Shown piece by piece: positions 39,023-54,100 of a stretch of DNA of 64,000 bases. The notes beneath the pieces were generated by a model. That model was not told where the DNA came from. It saw only the letters and a program-made list of their open reading frames with translations, and did not search any database. The stretch is from NCBI GenBank assembly GCA_035041965.1, contig JAPYMA010002638.1, forward strand, positions 50,974 to 114,973, given 5' to 3'. The translations under genes were made by a program, and so were the position numbers. The stretch comes from Anisakis pegreffii. Its lineage: Eukaryota > Nematoda > Chromadorea > Rhabditida > Anisakidae. Every line of letters begins with the position of its first letter. Within the stretch, counting starts at the first letter, position 1.

Positions 39023-39127
39023 TATATTAGAAACGAACATTTCGACTGTGAGAGAATTGGATAGATTACCTGCTTGCATACCGTTTACCTGCTTCATACA
39101 AGTTATAACAAATAAAAGTTGTTGTAC

Positions 39128-42100
39128 ATGCGTCTTAAATATTTACGAACAATCATTGAACAGCAGGTAAGTAGTATTTGATTATTATTCACATTGTCGT
39201 TAGTCGTTATTTTATCTTTCTCTACTCTTTATTGCTTATAAAAATATTGTTTCGAATATGGTAACCATAATATTGACCCACGATGATCATTCATTTCAAA
39301 CATCAAAATTTCGAGCTCGATGCCGAATATTGTAGCGAGTGACTGTGGAGCATGTATTCGTTGTTGTTTTGGAACACTAATGAATCAATGATAGGATTAG
39401 TTAAGCACAAAACAGCAACTGATTAATATCGTTCAATCTGTCAATGAAATTGAAATATGTCGTCTTATTTGAATGGCGGATTTGAATTGTGGTGGTTAAG
39501 GATGGTGCTGCAAAAATCTGTGCAATTGACTGGTCCCCGAATGGAAACAAATTAGCAGTAGCAACTGCAGATCGCACAATTGTATTATTCGATGGGAAAG
39601 GCGATAAACGGGACAAGTTCTCGACGAAACCGATTGATCAGAAGGTGAATTTTATTTGAATGAAGATTAATTAGTGCGGAGTATTCAAATATACAATCAA
39701 AATCCCATAAGACAGTTGTCCATTCCTCCACGGAGTATCTGTCTTCAAGTACATCTCTTCAATTATGAAATATCACATGTATGATCATTGTTAATAGAAG
39801 AACATTGCCTCCGCATTATTATCGATGAATTGATGATCATCAGCGAGAGCAAAGTAGTGCGTATTATACTCATTGTGGCCCGTTATTTGAACGCAATCAA
39901 AAAAGTGACCGATTTTCAATGAAAAATCGCAGAACAAATTTCGAGATGCAGATGAAGTTGATGTTTAAAGTCCTTATTAAATTTATGAATTGTGAATGAG
40001 TTAGTGAAAAACAAGCTGATCTAATTTTAGTATGGTAAAAAGAGTTACGTGGTAAAGAGTATCGTGTTCTCACCAGATTCGACACGTTTGGCGGTTGGAC
40101 AAACCGATAACATCGTTTATGTTTATCGACTGGGAGAAACATGGTTGAATTTTTACATAGATGCTCTTAAACAGATACTGATATTTTTATAACGAGCCAG
40201 TGATAGGGACAATGATAAGATTAATAATAATAGTAACAATCTAAAGGAATGAAAAGAAGGTGATATGTAACAAATTCGTGCAATCGTCATCAGTAACTTC
40301 AATGAAATGGCCAACAGACGAACGCTTGATAATTGGTTTATCAGATGGCAAAATGCGACTGGCATCGTGCAAAAACAATAAATGCTCAACTCTGTATAAA
40401 ACGGATAAGTTTGTCACGTCAATTGCACTGGAGTTAGTGGATGCATTTATTCATCACATCCAACAATATGACTCAAATCTTTCAGGATATGAGACGATTA
40501 TGTGAAATATCTAATTTTAATATATCGATTTGCTAATGTAGTAATGTGTTAGTAGTAATAATAATGTGTCGATGATCTTTAAAATACATCGAATTCTTGA
40601 ATTTTGAACATTTTCAGTATTATTTTGAACATTTTCAGAATTTTGAACATTTTCGGTAGCATCTTGATAAATTTTATTTTTTCAGTGCAACAGGTCGTTC
40701 ATTCATATCAGGTCATAAGGATGGATCAGTGATATTATACTCGTTCGAAAACCGTTCCCAAACAAAGATTATCACACATCAGTGCGCTCCATATGCATTG
40801 ACATTCACCTCGAACGGTATCGTATTGGCCGGATGTGATCAACGAATCGTTTCATATACACAGTCCGGTCGTGTTCTGCAGCAATTCGATTACTCTAGCG
40901 ATGTCAATGAAAAAGAATTCACTGTTGCCATCACAGATCCATCTGCACAAAATGTTATTGTGGGCAGTTTTGATCGGTACGGCACCATATACATGTTCAT
41001 GTTAACATCATCGTGAACGAGTCTTTCATGCATCTCAATTACCGTTCAGATTCCAAAGCTCGATCGAGATAAAAACATCCGACTTTGGAGTGTGACGCTC
41101 ATTTGCATCAGACTCCAAAATTGGATATTACATCAATTAGTCACATACATATTATTCCTTCTGCAATTGTATCGTTATATGGAGTCGAATGGCTGTTTTG
41201 AGTGCGTAACTGATCAGAATCTTTTGATACCTTCAAGGAAGAGCCCACAAAGAGCTGACAGCATGACTTCTACTGTCAAAGACACGTATATTCTTCCTTT
41301 TGTGTGAACATAACACATTTTCGTTTTGCTCTTAAGAATTTGATTGCTTGCAAAGAAGTTTGCTGAATAAACTCCACGCATAACAATAGGATGATGTCTT
41401 TAAAAATACGCCGATTATATCACCATAAAAGACTCAAGTAGTTCTTATAAGCCAAATCTTGTGTCTGCTCAGACTAGACAACGTTAATAACTAATGAAAT
41501 ATCCGAATTCGAGCAAAATATCTCTGTCAGCGCAGCTTGAAGCAGTGATTGTTGATCTAAACAAATGATTATTTATCTGTTTGAAGCAAATACATCTTAC
41601 TGAATTTGTTCAGAGTACGTTTGTTCACGTGGAATCAGAGACGAGGCGCGTTTGATGAAGGAAAACCATTGGAGATTCGTTATTTATATACTATAGCTGC
41701 TCTCGCTTGGAGTCCTGATGGATCAACAGTGGTTGTTGTGAGAAGAATTTCATTTCAATAAATGCATTGCAACTTAAAATATCTTTTCTAATCTATTATA
41801 CACATTGTTTTAATAATATTCTTCATATGAATTGTGCATATTACAGCCGAGTATCAATTAGTTTTGCAATCGTGATGCACGTAAGTGCCTTATCGCTGTT
41901 AGATTGAACGATACTTGAGCTAAAACAATGAGCATAATTATTATGATAGAAACCGAAAAATAGATAGATACATTATTTTAGGGAACACTTTGTGGTAGTG
42001 TGATCAGTGTAGACTGCTGTCTGAGGCGATCACTTTTGAAGGGACGTTTCGAGACGAGCTATGTGGCACCATCACATGCGATTATCAGAGATATTAACAG

Positions 42101-45100
42101 TGATAAACGTATAAGCATTAAATCTATCAATGGTTATTCTATTGATCAAATTAAGGTAGTTTGTTGACGAGTATTAGAAGCTATTTATCGTTGGTTTGTT
42201 GAGTAAGTATGATGAGGAACGATTGAAAACGATGCTTTAAAGGTGATGGGCCGTGATCGGTTCATAGTTGCGTACACACCGAACTCAATAATTATTGCTG
42301 ACATGAATACCGATAAAAGCAGTGAAGTTACAATACAAAGCGCTGGCAATGAGCGTTTCTTTTTCGACAACGAAAACGTCTGTTTGATTGTTAACGCTGG
42401 TGAGGTGAGCCTTCTTATCGCACCAACTTAAGCCTACATTTTCAGCTCAGTCTGTGTACTGTGCACAGCAAATAAATAATTTGCCTTCTTAAAATTCGAA
42501 TCAATTCATGACTGATCCGAATTTCAAGAAGGCACATCATCAATCAGAATGCAACAAACACTTATGCATTCATGTAGCATTCGAACAGATTTATTCGTAA
42601 AGAATGCTATAATTCATAGGTGAGTTTGGTTGAATACGGTATAAACGAGGTGATTGGATGGATTCGAACCGAACTAATATCACCGCATTTAATGTCGGTA
42701 CGATTAAGTGATCACAAGCAAAAGAGTGGCGAAGTTGTGAAACGGATTGCATTTCTTCTTGACGTTAACACCATTTCTGTCGGTAACATTCTTCATACCA
42801 TCCATATCAGTTGCATAAATAATGTGCTCCACTCACATCATAGCTGTAATCGGCTCAGCAAATATGCTCACTCACTTCCTTTTCAGTTAATCTCATCAGT
42901 AACACTCAACTAACGCAGATCTCACATCCTGTTGTAATTGATTGGCTTGAGGTAGGTTGATCCTACACTTACATAGTCACTTTTGAATTTAGATTATCCA
43001 TATTATTTCTGAAGAAAATTACCGCATTTCAATACAAATATGTTTTGAATTATATTTATGATTAATTTGTTGTTTGAATATGAAATAAATTCTATTTGAT
43101 TTCTGATTGTGAGTGAAAATCATTTCAAGAAGATGAATTTAGCTGAGTGAAACAGCATCGAAACTCCTGTATCGTGATCGTCGTTTGTGCTTATCATTAG
43201 TTGATTTGGAGTGCGACCGTAAAACGACACTGTTGAGTTACTGTTCGTATGTACAATGGGTGCCAAATAGTGATGTGATTGTTGCACAATCTGGTGATCA
43301 ACTCTGCGTTTGGTATCAGGCTGAAAATCCTGATCAGGTATCGATAGATTAGTTAAACGATGTCAGCTCTTAACGCAAACAAAACGATTCGAGTCGTCTT
43401 TGTTGCCATTTCATTTAAAAATTAAAGAACGTTCACAATTTATTGTTTGCGCATATGTAATAACTGAAGAAACAGCACAATTATGCATTTGATTATGTAT
43501 CAAAAACATAATTGTGCTGCTTCTTCAGTTGTTACATTTGCAGAAGTATCAAAATCATTTCATTGCTGTTTTTCCACAAACCATTTTACTTAGCACCTAA
43601 CAATGAATGTCTCATAAACTGTCTATGAACATTATTTCGAAAATACAGATGGTTAGCGTGCCAATAAAAGGTGACATTGAGACGGTGCTTCGAGACGAAA
43701 ACAGAACTGAGGTTATCGTCGAGGTGATCTATTTGCTTGTTGACCAATGAATATTTCGATTACTTTTCGTTCAGTTGATTATTTAACGGTGATTCATTAT
43801 TCTTCGTTTCAAAATAAACATCACACATACGTGAATCAGGTTCCATCATTCATCGACCCGATTACTGTGTGCATCAGCATTGTATGTTCAATATCAATTC
43901 ATGACTTGAAGTAATTTGCGTGGAAGTTTACAGGAGACGAACGCAAAGGTTGCGTATGAATTGGATCAAACACTGATCGAATTTGCGACAGCACTCGATA
44001 ATTTCGAGTTTGGAAGGGCAGTTGATTTTTTGGAACGGCGTGACGATGCTGATTCAGATGTATTGTGGCGACAACTCGCAGAGGTACGACTGCATAACTT
44101 CCTATCTGCTCACAGTTTACGTTGATAGCAAACCCGTAACGACTCAAAATTATATGATGTAATATATCTGTCTTGTGACATCATTGTTACGAACGATACT
44201 GCAATATAACCGCACCAATTCAACATTTCATCGATTCATCATTATCCGCTCACTGAAACATCAGAATCAACCTTAGTTCAGATAGCAATCCAACAAAATC
44301 AACTGTTGATTGCACAACGCTGCTATGCAGCCCTAAGTGATATATCCCGGGTTAAAATGCTCGCTGATACCATTCGAATCGCTCAGAGTGCCGCATTGAA
44401 AATGAACGATGGCTCCGATGGAATGCAATATTATAAAGTGTTCATTCAGTTCTATTCCACGTTATTTTTAAAATTTCGATATGATTTGAAACAAAAAACT
44501 GGATATGGTAGTCAACTGAGGCAATCAAACAAACATTTAGAAATTTCAGTAATTGGTTTTGATTAGAATATTTTGATAGGAAACTGAAAAATGATCGATG
44601 CTATGTGGAGAATGTTCGTTAAAAAGTCGAAGAATTAATGCATAAAGATGATTTGACAATTAAGGTGCGCGCACGACTCGCTCTGATGAAAAAAGATTTC
44701 AAGGAAGCTGAACGAATTTATTTAGAGCAGGTGATCGCTTCTTAATTTAGAAAATCAATTTGAATGTATCATTTTCTTTTTTAAATCATATCTTATTGTT
44801 AGTAATCGCAAATAAAAGATGAGACATAGGGTAAGACGCTCAAACAATAGGAGATGATGGAAGTGAATAAATTTATGAAAAGTTGAAAATGTCATGAGAA
44901 GTTAATAGAGATACGAAAATATTTTCGGCGAACCGACAGTGAAAGATAAATATCGTAAAAGCAGTGCGAAAGCGCAGAGAATGGAAAGGTGATTTGAAAT
45001 GAAGATTGGTAAATAGGATGTATGCATATGGGTCATAATTGAACTATTTGAGAATTGTTTGGAAGAAGCAATCGAAATGTATCAAAATATCCATAAATGG

Positions 45101-48100
45101 GACGAAGCGATTGAATTAGCGAAAGCGATGGTCAGTTATTCCTTTCATCACTTCCATATTCACGATTAATTCCCTATATATCCATTGAAATAATTTTACA
45201 CTCTGAATCAGTGATTCTCAACCTTTTTTCTCGCTCGTATCCCCTGAAAAAATTCAAGATGTCCTCGCACTCCTTATAACAATAGTTAAAATGTCCTCGC
45301 ACTCCTCACAACATCCACTCTGTATCTCGCATCCATTACAGCGACTATGTGTAAGGTAGATAAGGGTGTACCATCAGAGCACGTTGGAACCTTCTTAAAA
45401 AGTTATGCTTAAGTCTACCCTCGCTTTCTTTATACAAATGTGTGCGCTGAAATCCGCCCTCGCCTACCTTAATGGATGAAAAATGGAATGCTGTCTCGCA
45501 CCCCGAAGGTGTACGAATATGCCTGGTTGAGAAACCGTACTCTAAATGAAGAAAGTCCTTGAATTGATGATATATACATATCGTTCTAACATCCCACTCC
45601 TAACTTCAATACCTAGTGTTTACTACAGTATATCTTCATCAACGATCCCGAGTTTCTGGTATAACAGGTGGATTGTTTAAACATGCACTCATTTTCAGAA
45701 CTATCCTGATTTTGAGTCGTTGAAGGCACGGTATTACCGTAACCTGTTCGATTCAGGACAAGATGCGAAAGCCGCTGAAGTATGCCATCATCAGATACAA
45801 TAATTGTTCACCTCTGAATTCCATATAAATTCACCAATATCTAGTACAGTGAAGCATTATGAGACATCGCTTTGCAGTATCGATGCAGTTCTCAAATTTA
45901 CGATCACTATGAAATTCCCCGTACATTCAACAAGTTGCTGCTGAGAACTTTTAAAGACAAATCGGTTGATTGCTTATTAATCGCCAGTATCGAAACGTGA
46001 TTGCGGTTTCGATGGATGTGGTATCTGTTTATGCAAAGACACAATGCTGAAGAAGTGGCGAATAAGGGGAAATGATGGAAGTATGACGTGTTTCAGATAT
46101 CGGAACGTGACGGCGATATGCAAGCAGCAGTGGAGCTGTACTTGAAAGCGAATCTAGGATCACATGCAGCAAGAGTACTCCTCTCTTCGCAACAACTTCT
46201 TCAAAATGAAGATCTCGTCCAAAAAGTTGCCGTCACTTTAGTTCGTTCAGAACTTTTTGAAAAGGTTCTGAGATATTACATTCATCTGATTGTGAATCTC
46301 ACTGTAATATGACTGAAAGTTGCTCTTGAATCGTACATCAGATTCAACTGATTGATGTGAATCAAATCCATAATTCCATATCAATCGGCAACTATTTCAT
46401 CTCAACACACCTTAATATACCAACCATTAATTGCCCCATCAAATTCAGTTATACATTTCCATCAGTGACTCTTCCCAGCATCACATCATCATTTCGTTAA
46501 TCCAACACCTTGCAGCAATAAGACTATTAAATTCTTCACGCAGAGATATCTCATAGTATTTATGGATATTGTATTCGTTTTATGGGTAGAGATAAGAATT
46601 CACAATTATTATATCTGATCGTGAGATATATATGACAACTGAGATGTATATGATCTAAGAATGATGAACAAAATCGAGTCATAATACTGATGTTTTTATG
46701 ATTTCTGTATGATCGTTTTGTAAGACGTACACACTGTTCATGGGCGTTGAAGCTGATCTACGAAGGAGCATTGAGAAAATTTAGAAGTATCTTTGAAAAT
46801 ATTTTGGTCTTTGTAATTAGGCAAAGTTGATAGCATTTGTCCACGAATTTTCTGACTGACCTTCGGATTTGACAGTCATCTGAATTGAATGAAATTCATT
46901 GTCCACGATAAAATGTAAACTGATTGGTAATTTCAAGGCAGGAGAGTTGTTTGAAAAGACGAAAGATTTCGATCGTGCGCTCGAATGCTTTTGTAAAGGA
47001 AAATGCTTTGCTAAAGCCATTCAAGTGAGTTATATTCACCATATTTCATTTCACAGTATATACTTGACGTTGAACTTATTGTATTCTGATCAATAAGCAT
47101 GATGCGTTAGCATTGAGTGTCGATCGAAATAAGTATGGTAGCAAGGTCGTGTAAAAGTGTATTGATGCAAATATACCATCTTGCAGTTGGCTCGTACCAG
47201 CTTTCCAGAACGAGTGGTTCCACTTGAAGAACAATGGGGTGACAGTTTGGTTAAAGAAGGCAATTACGAAGCAGCTATTAATCATTTCTTAGGTTGATTC
47301 TTTCATGTTCATGCTTCATACTTCACATTCTCATTGGAGTGTATTGCCTCTGTGTTCACACTTTCAAGAAGTGATCTGCATAAATTCGCTTAATTAACAC
47401 GTTTCACAACATCCCGAATTGGAAACTTCACTAACTGATCGATTTTCTTCTCGCACCAAGCCGATCGCAAAGTTTTTCAATATTATTCACAATGTCGGAT
47501 CATGGCAAATAAAGATAAATCTTATGAAGTACATTTACTCAGTATAGTATAATGAATCCCATGCATGATCAATTCAGAGAGTGGTTTGAGCGCAAAAGCA
47601 TTGGAAGCATCGATACAAGCGAAACAGTGGAGCAAGGCAGCCCAAATAGCAGATGTTCTTGAGGATAGCTCACTGGCGAAACAATACTACGGTCGTATTG
47701 CTGAACATCATGCTGCCATCGGTGATTTTGAGGTAATATCATTCTATGACCATCGTTTCATTTATCTTTATCTATCCTGCTGCTCATCACTCGCAACTAA
47801 TTGGTGAATTTTATTCCACCGATAATCGCCTCATTCCAAATTTCGCTGAATCACCATCAATAAAATAATGAATTATCACAAAACAATGATACCATAGCTT
47901 TCATTCAATTTATCGTTGGCTCGATAAGTTTCGATTATCGAAATCAGTTGAATATTTATTTCATTCAATCAGCATCGTAGTATATAACGAAGAATACAGT
48001 TTGGTCATCATTTCAGCGTGCTGAAATGCTTTATATAGAGGCTGATATGCAGAACGAAGCGATTGGAATGTACAATAAAGCGAATCGCTGGGCAGATTCG

Positions 48101-51100
48101 TATCGAGTAAAAATTTATTCAATACAATGACAAGAATTCTGTCAATTAGTTATTCGCAAAGAACATCTGATCTTATTACTGATCACGTTCAATCTTTACT
48201 GCTGTCTTCATTGATCTCGCATCTTATTTCACTAACTTTCGAAAAGTTTTAAGTTTGACAATCCAGTTAGACTTCATCATCTTCAAGATCTGCATATTAA
48301 TTTTCACTAGACTGCTTATTCACAATTAAGAGGAGTGCCATCTCATTCCCCCTCTACCAACCTTCAGTATGTCATAATCTAAGTTCAGTCAAGATCTGAA
48401 TTTGTTTCATCTTATGCCTCAGCAGCAGATAAGTATTGCAAGCAGTCTGACTCAGTCGTATCGAGGTGTTCTCTATGATTGGTCAAATCGCACCAAAGAA
48501 AATATAAAGGGAAAATTTCAGTTGGCTGTGGAATTTCTTGGAGATGAAGGTACGCAAAAGATGTACGGACGATTGGCACAAGAAATGGAAGAAGCAGGAC
48601 GATTTGCTGAAGCTGAACAGGTCGAAATTAGCGCTTGTACAGCTTTATGGAATCCTGACTTTCCATTTATAGTGCTGAGGTTGAAAAATGTTCGGTTGGT
48701 TGAGGATAGCTGAAGGCATATCGATAAATAATGATGATGATAATAATTGCAGTTGTACATCTCGATCGGACAACCGAATAAGGCAATAGCGATGTATAAG
48801 AAGGCGGATCGTATTGAGGATATGATGAATTTAGTTGAGAAATATCATCCCGATCATGTTCAGGTGAATACATACGCCAGTATCAACCCCTTATCATCAA
48901 TGAGTTCATTCTTCACCACTCTAAACTGAATGAATATCTGACAAAAATTGTGTTCACTGCACAAAACCAAACGTCTTTAATTTTTTGAAATGTACTTTGG
49001 TTATTATTAATATTGAAAGAGATCATGTTCAATTGTTCGATTCAAATGAGTCAATAAGTGATCAATTAAAAAGGATACACACAAACATATCGCCGGTGGT
49101 TTGGAAGAGAAAGGTGATTATAAATTAGCTGAAGAGGAATATCTAAAAGCTGGTGACTGGAAGAGTGCTGTGAACATGTATCGTTCTGTCGAGCAGTGGA
49201 GCGATGCATATCGAATTGCTAAACAGGAAGGTGGTGACAGTGCACAAAAGCAGGTATTTAAGCATATATTTTTCAGCTTTGTTCAATTTATCCCTTAAAT
49301 TCACCCGTCCATTCAAACAACGCATTAACAGTTCGAATCTTCTTCTGTGATACAACCAATAATCAACTATTACTGCTGAGATCGAATGAATTCGTTGCTC
49401 ACTCATTCGATGTTGTTAATCTGATCAGTTGGACAATCCTCGATTATGTCGTTTATTCAGCTCGTTTCATAGGTTATTCCTCACAATGCAACATTTTCTT
49501 TAAGGTGGCTTATTTATGGGCGAAAAGTTTGGGCGGCGATTCAGCTGTTAAGCTGCTGCAAAAATACAATCTGCTTGATGAATCAATTGATTTCGCATGT
49601 GAAAATGGGTAATTACTTATCTCTACGCAATGATTACATATTAGTGATTACATGCTTAATTACAATAACACTTCTCTGATCACTTATTTACATTTGTTCA
49701 TGATGAATGAATAGTTCTGAAATCGCTGTTAATTGGTCAGTTTATCGGATGTTCAAACAGCGCAAGCTAACTGTTTGAGTGAAAATACGACCAATGTCAC
49801 AGTTGAGTGAGATGACCGATCAAAAAATTAATTGTGAAAGCATATTTATAGGGCATTCGATTTCGCATTTGAACTGTGCCGATTGGGTGCGAAGAACCGT
49901 TTAGCTTTCGTACACCTGAAATTAGCCCAGCAACTCGAAGAAGAAGGGCAATTCGAAACGGCGGAGAAGCATTACATTGAGGGCGGTAAACCAAAGGAAG
50001 CTGTTCTCATGTATATTAATGAGCTAGACTGGGACAATGCCGAACGTCTTGCTCGGTTCATCTCTTCATTATTTTACCTTCATGATGTTTCTCATCAATA
50101 TTGTAAATTCCGCTGATTATCAAAAATTAATCGAATGATATTATTTCTGAATATGATTAATTCAACCAAACCCAAATAGATTGTTCTTAACAAGTATTTC
50201 AGAGAACACTGCGAGGAAGCACTCTCAGATGTATTTGTTGGTCAAGCACGTACTGCAATTGAACAAAAGGATTTTAGTCGCGCTGAAAGCTATTTATTGC
50301 GTGCAAATCGTGCAGACATTATTCTTCGTTACTACAAAGATTCTGCAATGTGGCCTGATGCTCTTCGTATTGCTAAAGATTACATACCGAACGTATTACC
50401 TCAAATCCAGGTTTGTCGTTCATCTAACCTCATTGAAATGAAATGAACATAACTGATTTTAAGAGTTACATCATATAATTGTATGCTGTATTTCATGAAT
50501 CTTTTGATCAGTGCAGATGACTGAATGATGCATAGTCTATTATGACGAATTGTTTTGAAAGAATATATCTGATGTCAACAAATACAAATTAAAGGAGGAA
50601 TATGAAGAAGCACAATTGAAATCAGGTGCAAAAGGTGCACTGTCGTTTGTTGCACAAGGTCGTGACTGGGAAACACAAGGCGAATATTCAAGGGCGATTC
50701 AGTGCTATATGAAAGTGCAAGAGCCTGAAACAAGTGACGTGAATATGATCACCAATGCGCTTAAAAGGGTATTGCTTCATGAGATTTTTATTCACTAAGT
50801 TGATGACATTCGAAATATATTCATCTCGAACATAATCGTACAATCAACTGTTTAATTATAATCACTTCAAAGGCTGGTGACTTGGCAACTAAATTTCTAT
50901 CAGAAGACGAAAATTCAGAGCTGATCGACGAAATATGCGAACGATTGATTGCATACAACAAGTTTGTTAAAAATTCATTCTGATGCATCATTTTACCTTA
51001 TCAGTAATAATAATGATAAGTTTTAGAAAGTCACATTATTTATTTTGCGTTGATTCTCAACATGTTTATCAGCTGCACGTTTGGATCGGTGGTTATCAGT

Positions 51101-54100
51101 CTTTTTCAGCCAATCATTCAGTTCGACAACCGAATCACTCAACCTCCTCGTTTTTTGTTTAGCAATCTGTTGTAACCACTTTGAAGACGATTCAGAAGGC
51201 AAAAACCAGTGATAATTATGATAGGTTAAAAGTGGGCATTAAGGCGATGCGAAAAAAATGACCATCACAGATATTAGGTGAAACGACAGCGAATGATCCA
51301 AACTTGTTGAGAGATATTCCACACCAAAATATTACGTGCAGACGACATTCTGGCAATGTAGTAAGCTTTAATTGTCGTGCCCTAACCCATTAAGGTCCAA
51401 ATTCGCCCACATACCAAACTTGCCCATTCACATACAAATTTCACCCATCAGTGGACAATATCATTCAAGTTGAGAAGCCTTGCTTTAGATCAGTGATCCC
51501 CACGCTCGGATGCTCCATTGCCCCCTTCGATGGTCTCGCAGGCCGCCACCTACCCTCCCCTCCCCCCTCCTTCCTGCTACAATAATATTATTTACATGCA
51601 TAACGTCAGAACTAATTTCCCAACCACTACACTATCCTCTGACACCCCCAAACTGCCCCAAAAAATCCCCTTCTCCCACCTTATGGGGATCCCAGCGCTA
51701 GATGAATTATTTAAAATGCATCTTACTTTGGGATGAGCCAAACGTCGAATGAAATGACGTAATTAATGGTTAGCTTGATCATTGAATGCACATGGTTTTT
51801 TAGAGAATTTTTGAAATGGAATTCAGGTTCAATGAAGCTGCTGACTTGTTTCTGGCTGTGAATCGAGCGGACAGTGCTATAAAAGCGTTTGTGCTTGCCG
51901 GACAATGGGCCAAAGCGAAAAAAGTATTATCGTTGATCGATTCAAAGTATTTTGTAAAGATTACAGATAATGTAGTCTCAAAAAAAGGAAATTATTCAGA
52001 AGATTGTGCGTTTGATGTCATTTTATTCATATGGTGCCAACGCTAATCATGCAGTATTCTTTTTTAATTATTGTTGATTTCAGTTTATATTCAATTAAAA
52101 TTGAAACTTACAACTGAGTCATTTTATAAACATAATCGTTAAGGTTGCGACCGAGTTACTGCCGGAAATGGTAGATTTTGTGGATGGGAAATATAAGGAA
52201 TCATTGAAAAATGAAGGTCGAGTTGGAGAGTTGATTGATGTGGATGTGGTGAGTGCAATCGATCTGCTCATCGAGAGAGGATTCTGGGAGAAGGCTCTCG
52301 AAACTGCGAAACAACAGAATGTATTCACTTGTTTGATACTTATTACACCACATCCCAATTCATGCACTGATTTAATTCGCTATCCTGCAACAGCTCTCAA
52401 CCCCCCCCCCCCCCCGCGCTATCAACTTTAATCTGAACGCATCATATTGAACATTTCACAAGCCAGCAAATGCTCTGCGAAAGTGTGAACTGATCATTTC
52501 GACTGATGTTGACGCATACGAATAGATAGTCATCAGTGTGTAATCTTATCCAAAACTGCTCTTTAACCAATCAATCCAATTTAAGTATCAACCTCTAATG
52601 GACAAATATGTGGCATTATATGTATCCAACCTAATAGCTGATCAACGATTTGCTGACGCAATCGAAGCGTTCGAGAAGTACGGTACATCGAGTAATCCGC
52701 ATAATTTCAACATTTATCAAAAACTGATCTCACAAGTAAACTTTAGATCGATTTATTTGATCTCAATTAAGAGCGAAGCAATTCGTATGATTTGTTGAAT
52801 TAACGCCATCATTTATTCGTATCATTGTCATTGTCAGAATGAACTAAATAACAAATTGTTTATTTTCATTTCAGCGACAGCTTTGAAAGACTCAAAATTT
52901 CAGGAAACATTTTAAAAATTATTAATTTCGAGATATGTTTGAATGTTGACTGTGTGCCATTTGAATGGATCACAAAGAATTTTGAAGGTTGTGAATTCAC
53001 GATTGGAGATAAATTCAGAATGTTATGAAATTTGGTCACACCTTCGTAATATGCTTTTGTTGATATGCGAAAGTCTCGACGCTGACCCTTCAGCAGATGA
53101 TCAGCCAAAAAATGTAAATTCTTCATTTTACACTCACCAATCACATGTGCATATGTTCATTCGTTGAATCGTTGATGAGAAAGAATTGCGAATATGACGA
53201 TACGAAACTATTTTGTCAGTGTTATTTATCTCATTAAATAACGTTACTGAATCCTTTAACGTGCGCTGCTGCAATTCAGTGAATAGATTGATAGTTGTTT
53301 TTATAGTTGCACAAGCACAAAAACAGAACGGAAACATGAAATAATATGAAGATTCAGATATTTGAAAGATATCTGTATGTGGCACACTACGGATCACTTC
53401 GTTGTGCACTCAGCGAGAATGGAACGAATGAGATGAATGTAATAATAACGCAGTTGAGCATTAGTCTTCTACGTTATTCTGATCTGGTTGCGGCAGATAA
53501 AGTCTTTTATGAGGCTGGAATCGCATGTCAGGTTGCGTGTTGTTGATCATTTTAACATTTCATTGTATATGATATCGAGATTTGATATTCTAATCCATCT
53601 GACATCCATTACCATTTAGTTGTACTGTATGTTGAGAACAGATGTGCTTACTGATTAAGTGAACAAATGAATAAATGAAGAAGTCTAAATTCAGAAGGAA
53701 GGTGGCAGCCGCATTGGTTTAGCATTTGTTCTACTGAACCACTGCCTCGACTTGAACGATGCAATCGAAGAACAGGATGCATCGATTGTCGATTCATCCA
53801 TCTTCAGTAACACTGATATACCACAAGAAGTTCCTCTACCCGAAACTCCATTCTTATCGGTTAGTCCCCAATCCATTTCTTCACACAAACCAAAACGTAT
53901 TTCTTCACAAAACTTAAAATTCACATCCCCATATAATTTTGAATTGTGAAGAGTAGCTGTAAAGAATGGTGCTCAAGCGTGGATTTATAGTGACAAGAAG
54001 CTTGATGTTTTAAAAAAATTCAATATAATTTGATGAACACATTCACATGAAGTTCGTTTGCGAAATAATAATCTTCGAGTGTTCCACTCCAATATTAAAA

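Larger units (their letters stand above)
37525..39127. other. Intergenic between mec-17 and IFT172 genes
   Basis: Contains the 3' region of the acetyltransferase gene and the promoter of IFT172, including an X-box. No other coding sequence recognised. Confidence 0.6.

Noticed and set aside
39444..39504. ATG at 39444 as the IFT172 start
   Set aside because: The frame hits a stop after 13 codons. The exon at 39128-39166 encodes [10 protein letters not shown], matching the family N-terminus and ending in a GTAAGT donor.
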